NCBI GenBank assembly: GCA_003008705.1
Contig: PDUO01000009.1
Location: 682,001-746,000 of the forward strand
Origin: Pezicula radicicola
Lineage: Eukaryota > Ascomycota > Leotiomycetes > Helotiales > Dermateaceae
Reading direction: 5' to 3'
Length of the DNA stretch: 64,000 nt
Below the pieces are notes generated by a model. The model worked only from the letters and a program-made list of their open reading frames with translations, did no database searches and was not told the DNA's origin. Positions 58,431 to 64,000 of the stretch are shown here, one piece after another (the stretch's first letter is position 1; every line of letters begins with the position of its first letter). A program made the translations under genes and the position numbers.

Positions 58431-58774
58431 ATTGTATTGCAAAGCTAGGGACTATGGTTGCATGGAGGAGCAATTTGTAGGATAATCTGTTAAGTTGTTG
58501 TAAGGAGCTGGAGTTGTACGCATATACCATATACCGTGCCTCGCTGCAACTCGTAGTATGAATCGGGGTCCGCTTTGAGATAGTCACATGATTTAGCCTT
58601 GTCGGCCTCGCGTCGACATGAGTGCCTGAAGCTGGAGCTTCAATCGCAAACAACAAGGTACTTCGAGGTAAATACATCCATCAAACCCACTTTGTAATAG
58701 TAGACCGAGTTCACCTCAGCAAACTTAACGAAACCCCTCTACTTCCACTTTACTTTCTTCTAGAACCGAGCAAG
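58431..58774. promoter_or_regulatory. Divergent promoter of ABD1 and RPN7
   Basis: 344 bp between the two start codons. No perfect proteasome control element (GGTGGCAAA) is visible. The RPN7 leader (58690-58774) is C/T-rich. Assigned from orientation. Confidence 0.45.
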
Positions 58775-60355
58775 ATGGGGTCCGATCCTCAGTACGCAAA
58801 GTACCCGTTCCTCCCTCTTGCCCAGCACATCTTCACCATCACGAACGCTGCTGCACCGAAACCTATCCAGCAAAAGTCACTCAAGAGTCTTCAAGATGCG
58901 ATCACCGAGCACAAGATGGCCCCTTTATACCGGTATCTCGCTCACCCCGCAGAAGGCATCCTCAATTCATCGGGCGTAAGCACCTCGCAGCCAGCCAAGT
59001 CTATTGGACGGAAACCTAGTGCAGCAGGAATGGTGGCAAGCAAAAACTCAATACCTAAAGTCGATTTGCCATGGGATGAATCACTTTACGAGAAGCTGAA
59101 GAAGGAAAACGACGAGGAGCTTGAAGGATACAAGAAGGAGGAGGAGGAAGCAGCAGAGAAGGCTGGAGAAACTGAAGTGCAGGCAGCAAGAGGAAAGCGA
59201 GCAGAATTCTGGGCGCGTGTTGGAGACAAGGTATGCATGGTAGACGTTATGTTAGCAGGTCAGAATATGCTAATACTTGACTATGTAGGATCGAGCTATC
59301 GCAGCTTACGAGGAGGTCTTTGAAAAGACCGGTGTACTGGGAACGAAGATTGACCTGGTTCTTGCCATTATTCGCATGGGCTTGTTCTATGGTGATAAGC
59401 TGCTGGTCAAGAAGCACGTTGACCGGGCAAAGACACTGGTCGAGAGCGGTGGAGACTGGGATCGTAGGAATCGATTGAAGGCATACCAAGGTCTCTACCT
59501 CCTTACAGCACGATCATACAACCTGGCAGCTCCCCTCCTTCTTGACAGTCTATCAACATTTACTAGTTACGAGCTTTGCTCTTACTCATCACTTGTGGTC
59601 TACTCCGTATTGGCTGGTTCTGTTTCGCTGAAGCGAGTTGACTTCAAATCAAAGGTTGTTGATGCACCAGAGATTAAGGCGATTTTGGGCGATGGCGATG
59701 ACAAGCTCCTTGCTTTGTCCGGTGCTTTGTCTGCAGGACCCGGCGCTGATGAGGAGATGAAGGATATATCAACTGCAACACCGACTCCGGCTAAGACTGC
59801 TGTCAATCTGACCACCTTAGGCACCGGTACTGATCAACCCGAACCCGAAGCAGCCGTAGACTTCTCTCCAATTGCACAATTGGTCAGCAGTCTGTACACT
59901 GGAAGCTATCGTTCCTTCTTTGGCGCCTTAGCTGCTGTTGAGGTCAACTTTTTGGGCCAGGACCGTTACCTTTACGAGCACAGAGGCTGGTTTGTCAGAG
60001 AGATGCGACTTCGCGCTTATCAACAACTTCTTCAGAGCTACAGAGTCGTTGGACTTGAAAGTATGGCCAATGATTTTGGTGTTTCAGTGGACTTTTTGGA
60101 TCGGTATGTTCAGCTTTATTCATTCTTTAGTATCCAAGTGCTGACTATTTGCCTAGCGATCTTGCGAAATTTATTGCTGCAGGCAGGATTCCATGCACAA
60201 TCGATCGTGTCACTGGAAAGGGTGTTATTGAAACCAACAGGCCAGATGACAAGAACAAGCAGTACACAGATGTGGTTAAGCAGGGCGATCAGCTTATTAC
60301 CAAGTTGCAGAAGTACGGCCAGGCCGTCAGGTTACGGGGAAGTGAGCGAGCATAA
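58775..60355 (+). CDS. RPN7: 26S proteasome lid subunit Rpn7 (PSMD6)
   Basis: Three exons (58775-59230, 59289-60103, 60157-60355) sum to 1470 nt and give 489 residues. The start is MGSDPQYAKYPFLPLAQHIF. The N-terminal TPR-like part includes WDESLYEKLKKENDEELEGY, then KRAEFWARVGDKDRAIAAYE, EVFEKTGVLGTKIDLVLAII and RMGLFYGD. The middle reads RRNRLKAYQGLYLLTARSYN and LLDSLSTFTSYELCSYSSLV, and the PCI domain extends from YTGSYRSFFGALAAVE to RLRGSERA, with MRLRAYQQLLQSYRVVGLES, GRIPCTIDRVTGKGVIETNR. Rpn7 is a PCI subunit of the proteasome lid and helps hold Rpn11 in place. About 50 extra acidic/Thr-Pro residues (around ADEEMKDISTATPTPAKTA) make it longer than human PSMD6. The 3' end lies 196 bp from the convergent monooxygenase gene. 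Confidence 0.95.
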
Positions 60356-60551
60356 GTGAGACGATAGATGGTTAGCATGGCTCGTGCTTGTAACAATATC
60401 AGAGATCATACGAATAGAAGAAAAGTAACAAAAGGTGCGGAAGCACGCATGAAGTCCTTGAAGCTCCAGCAACACGTTATGATTACAGACTGGCAACGAG
60501 TAGGAGCTTTACCATCATGCTTGCCGCAACAAAAAATCCCTCTTTATACAT

Positions 60552-62766
60552 CTACGGATACGAACGAATCCCACTGGCGACTACTTGCTCAATATCTATG
60601 CTTCTTAGCCCGCTAATTATATTGGCAAGAGTAGGAAAAGCCATCTCGAGATCATTCCCCTCTAGTTCAGTGAACTTAATTTCCGCCTTCCCTGTCCATC
60701 TCTTTTCTACCGCATTTTTCACGAGCTGGAGTTGCGAGACGGTGATATATTCCGCATCTACTTTCATATCTTCGTTTGATGATGGAACGACCTTGCAGTG
60801 GTAAAGAGGTGGATCCGAGGCTGCTACGGCCGATTCTTGTTGCACCAAGTCTGTTAGAGTGATATTGCAGAATTCAGTACCTTCCCATCCAGCATTCAGT
60901 TCGTAGCTATTTGCTGTTTGTTTGCCCTCAAGCGTAGCGAACACCTTTGAGAATCCTAGTTCTTCTCGTCCAGTGATAATGGGGTCGGCCATATTCTCGA
61001 AGAGGACTGGCAGGAAGTCTCCTGATTTCTCCGCGTTTTCATTCTTCGTTGAAAAACCAGAGACAGTGCCAGCATGTACGACGTTATGGATGTACAAGCC
61101 AAAATGAGAGTAGCCTCTTCCCCCCAACCACATCAGGTTCCCCAGTCTAGTGATGGAAAATGTCGCTGTTGTCCAACCGCCCTCAGACAGGATCTTTAGA
61201 TCGGTAGATGGCAAGAATGTCGAAAGATAGCTCTTTTTTGTCTTGAATGTCACATACGTTGTGTGATACTCCGCGCTTCCATTGAGACCTTCCCGTGGCT
61301 TCCCATCAAGACCCTGTCTAGGTCCTGGACATGGTCCGAAGCTTAACGGCATTCTTTTGTACGTTGCTTTGGAAGCAAGGTGTCGTCTTAGAATCCCTGA
61401 GGCGTGATCATAAGCGTCATGGTCAAAATTGAAGCCAGTGAACTGCATAGGATCCATGACTTTTCCTCCATGGTCCCCTCGCTTGGTCTTGAAGGCTGAA
61501 TCACGTGAGTATTGCTGGACCGTAGTTGCACGCTCAAAGCGAGCTTCCATATACAACTTTAGCCGCTCTTCGATTTCTGAGACAAGTGTCCCGAGGAGGA
61601 GGAGAGCGCCTAGAGCAGCAGCATCTTCAATTGCTTGAGCGCCGCCTTGGCCTTGATGAGGCAGGAAAGGATGGGCTGCATCGCCAAGGAGCGCAACTCG
61701 TCCTTTCGTCCACTATCACAATATGTTAGTATCGTATCCTGTGATCCTCTAAGTAGCCCTTACAGTAGGCAGTGCTGGAAGATCCAGTAATTTCCATAGC
61801 TTGATAGTCTCGGGGTCTATCTTAGCAAGCAATGCTTTCACATCGGCAGGGTAGTCGCTATACACTCTCAAAACCGTTTCCTTGCTTGCAGACTGGTTGT
61901 AGTCTTCACCAGTACTCTCACTCTCCTCATCCGGATGCAAACACACAAAGTTGAGTTCAGTATTGTTACGACATGGATAGATCACAATTCGCCTGTCGTT
62001 GCCGTAAAGCAGCTGCAACTCGCCATTCCTTTCGGCGAAGTGAGCAGTAAGAGGATCTGCTTTTACGGCTGAAATTGGAAGCAAAAAACGAAATGCACTG
62101 CTTCCTGAGAGCTTCGATATACATTCGGAGCCTACAACGTACGTTCGAAGTGCTGACTAAATCCATTAGACTATTGCACTCTACAGCCAGAGAAATGTAA
62201 CAACTCACATGTGTCCCATCAGCACCCAAGACCAAATCGCCAACGACCTTCCTGCCATCAGCCAACACAATCTCGGCTGCCTCACAATCAACTTCCTTGA
62301 CCCTACTCTGCAGAATTATCTGCACTCCGAGTCCAGTCGCTATCTTCTTGAGTGCATTGTGCAAGTCAATACGGTGGCAAAGCTGCCACGGGTACGGGAA
62401 ACCCTTCCTTAACCCACTTGTGTCCCTCAAGAAGACTCGCTCTCCGTTAGGTCGATATTCAGAGACCCATTCGCAAGTCACGGCGCCGTGCTCGCTGGCT
62501 ATCATGCCATAGCGTTCAAGAAGACCGTTGACATAGAGGGGAGGTGAATTGCTGCTCCGGTTTCTTGGGCGAATCGAGAAGATTCGTAGATCTGAGTTGA
62601 GGTTAGTAGATGCTTTCATATCCCGAAAGTTTCTATTTACTTCAACTACATGGCCTGCTTTTCGGAGCGCTATTGCTGCATAGAGACCACCAATTCCCGC
62701 GCCTACAACCACGATTTTAAGTGGTGTAGCGATATCTCCATTCGTGGTACCGTTTGTGCTGTTCAT
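60552..62766 (-). CDS. FAD-dependent monooxygenase fused to acetoacetate-decarboxylase-like domain; apparent frameshift at 62538-62541
   Basis: Exons 62766-62641, 62591-62209, 62156-61764 and 61712-60552. Domain 1 is a salicylate-hydroxylase-type FAD enzyme: KIVVVGAGIGGLYAAIALRK, VVEIYESSRFAQETGAAIHL after intron 1, VLGADGTH, then GRVALLGDAAHPFLPHQGQG. Domain 2 (about the last 270 residues) resembles acetoacetate decarboxylase: FGPCPGPRQG, GGWTTATFSITRLGNL, GRGYSHFGLYIHN and ADPIITGREELGFSK, where the Lys matches the Schiff-base Lys of the family. Exon 2 is one base short: AAIHLP and VNGLLERYG lie in different frames separated by a C4 run (G4 on +, 62538-62541). One additional base would make all phases agree, with 687 residues. 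Frameshift by base-calling error or real decay cannot be told apart here. It is divergent from a cupin gene. Confidence 0.82.
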
Positions 62767-63283
62767 GCTTGCAACGTAAAATGAACCTTTCTCGGAAACT
62801 CAGTACTTGGCAAGATGCATTGCATGGAATAGTGTGACTTCTTATTTACAAACTTTGACGAGGAGAAATATGTGTACAGCTGGTCAACTCATCCACTACG
62901 GCTTTCGGAGCTCTCACGTCTCCCTTTCCCCTCTCATGAATAATTCATAGAGATGATCAATTGAGGCCAGCCGGAGTGGCTATGCTATACCTGTACTTGA
63001 TATTGTAGTAGCAGTTTGATATCAATAGTTACAGAACGAAGGAAATGATGTAGTTTGTCGGAAAGTGGGTGGTTTTATACCGGATGAGTGGGGGGAACAG
63101 CTATTTCGCGTCTTTCTGAGCACCGAAACACCGACAAGTTTTCAATAACTAGTAAACCCATACATGTCTATGAAGAGGGGTAGTAGGTATACCTAGGTAT
63201 CTGTATCTTCTTCCAGTCTCTCAACGTCTCTCTTTTTCATTCCAAGTCCCTTCTCTCAGAACACCAAAATTCAAATCCCAGAG
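62767..63283. promoter_or_regulatory. Divergent promoter of monooxygenase-decarboxylase fusion and cupin
   Basis: 517 bp between the two starts. The cupin leader (63200-63283) is C/T-rich. No specific operator is recognised; co-regulation is inferred from orientation. Confidence 0.45.
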
Positions 63284-63835
63284 ATGTCTGGAGAAACACC
63301 ACAAGGCCTCCTCGAAAACGGGCTTCCAAATATCTCCCGTTACATCACAACCCAAGATAGCACAGGAAAAGCAATCATAGCCCAGGACATCCCCCCAGCA
63401 TCAATCTGGCAAACAATTGGCAAAGTAGCCAAATTCTTCCTGGGTTATACAACACGCACCTTCCCCGTTTCCCTCTCCACTACCTCAGACATAACCACCT
63501 ATTCGAAAGACCTCTCATCACCACCAGGACTCACCGTCTCAAATGGCACAGTCCTTCGTTTCGTAGATATGGCACCGAACACCATTTCACCTATGCATAA
63601 AACCGTATCTTTGGACTATGGAGTTGTGATTGAGGGACCTGTGGAATTGGTGTTGGATAGTGGGGAGACTAGGATGATGTATCGGGGGGATGTTTGTGTA
63701 CAGAGGGCTACTAATCATGCTTGGAGGAATCCGAATGATCACTGGGCGAGGATGATGTATGTTTTGGTTACGGCACATGGGCAGGGTTTGAGTGAGGATT
63801 TGGGGGATATGGCTGATGTTAAGAGTAGTGAGTAG
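63284..63835 (+). CDS. Small single-domain cupin protein
   Basis: An uninterrupted frame of 183 residues starts at MSGETPQGLLENGLPNISRY. The cupin barrel is visible as VLRFVDMAPNTISPMHKTVS (motif 1 with only one clear His), then LDYGVVIEGPVELVLDSGET, MMYRGDVCVQRATNHAWRNP (motif 2, with the late His in NHAWRN). This form is common in fungal cupin_2 proteins found near secondary-metabolism or aromatic-degradation genes. Possible roles are isomerisation, decarboxylation or dioxygenation; the metal ligands are incomplete, so catalysis without a metal or with an unusual one is possible. Its divergent neighbour is a flavin monooxygenase with a decarboxylase-like domain, so the two may act on the same compound. 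Confidence 0.88.
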   Translation: MSGETPQGLLENGLPNISRYITTQDSTGKAIIAQDIPPASIWQTIGKVAKFFLGYTTRTFPVSLSTTSDITTYSKDLSSPPGLTVSNGTVLRFVDMAPNTISPMHKTVSLDYGVVIEGPVELVLDSGETRMMYRGDVCVQRATNHAWRNPNDHWARMMYVLVTAHGQGLSEDLGDMADVKSSE

Positions 63836-64000
63836 GATATAGTTGCTTAGGTTTGTGGTTGGATGTTAACAAGAAGTATTATGATCAGTAAACACGGATA
63901 ATTATTCTTATTGAAGTTTGCCCACTGCATTCTATAAGCATAAAAGCTTCTAGCAATCTCTTTTTGAAGAAATATATCCCAATTTGACTGAAGTCTATAA

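Noticed and set aside
61966..62766. Continuous 266-codon frame through the first intron of the monooxygenase
   Set aside because: The stretch between 62640 and 62592 has a GTAAAT donor, CTAAC branch and CAG acceptor, and splicing restores the conserved VVEIYESSRF block; the read-through frame gives no family sequence there.
1..64000. CRISPR arrays, operons, Shine-Dalgarno sites
   Set aside because: The window is eukaryotic; no regularly spaced repeats or bacterial signals are present. No rRNA or tRNA gene was recognised either.

Overview
This window is nuclear DNA from a filamentous ascomycete (Pezizomycotina). The evidence is the density of short spliceosomal introns (mostly 46-70 bp, GT..AG, CTAAC/CTGAC-like branch sites) and the gene content: fungal Zn2Cys6 and C2H2 regulators, striatin/Pro11, a PDR-type ABC pump, RTA1, Dal5-type MFS and Pho88. 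A leotiomycete-like origin is only an impression. I rebuilt the exon chains by hand; for almost every gene the summed exon lengths are a multiple of three, which is an independent check on the models.

Layout. 1-8.8 kb: the end of an acyl-CoA dehydrogenase-like gene, then a possible accessory cassette: an MFS transporter (-) divergent from a Baeyer-Villiger-type flavin monooxygenase (+), followed by a C2H2 regulator (+). 9.9-13.4 kb: Rax1-like RGS membrane protein (-) and PIG-P/Gpi19 (+). 13.8-24.3 kb: four genes on the minus strand: a 16-exon Zn2Cys6 regulator with microexons, striatin, Rad14/XPA and Pho88. 25.3-30.1 kb: a 1500-residue PDR ABC transporter. 32.8-38.7 kb: Fpg-type DNA glycosylase (-) divergent from PEX11 (+), a RapZ-C-domain protein and an ornithine aminotransferase-like enzyme. 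40.1-47.8 kb: three multipass membrane proteins (a 12-exon orphan, a TLC-like protein and an RTA1 protein), with AT-rich gene-poor DNA and an assembly gap between them. 48.5-51.9 kb: a PhyH-type dioxygenase divergent from a Zn2Cys6 regulator. 52.7-60.4 kb: housekeeping block with Nse2 SUMO ligase, a J-domain protein (frameshifted), cap methyltransferase Abd1 and proteasome lid subunit Rpn7. 60.5-63.8 kb: a flavin monooxygenase fused to an acetoacetate-decarboxylase-like domain (frameshifted), divergent from a small cupin protein.

How the genes work together. Most of the window is conserved core machinery: DNA repair and genome stability (Rad14, Fpg, Nse2), mRNA capping, proteasome, GPI-anchor synthesis, STRIPAK signalling, peroxisome division and ER membrane insertion. 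Three small accessory groups have enzyme-plus-regulator or enzyme-plus-transporter layouts and are the best candidates for inducible metabolism: 1.4-8.8 kb, 48.5-51.9 kb and 60.5-63.8 kb.

The most unusual signals are two introns of one membrane-protein gene (40751-40878 and 41534-41663) that are homologous to each other over their whole length, as expected for introner-like elements; a regulator gene with five exons of 9-21 bp, one of which encodes just the first zinc-ligand cysteine and two neighbours; and the monooxygenase/decarboxylase fusion paired with a cupin. Two single-base frameshifts in four-base G/C runs suggest either base-calling errors or recent gene decay.
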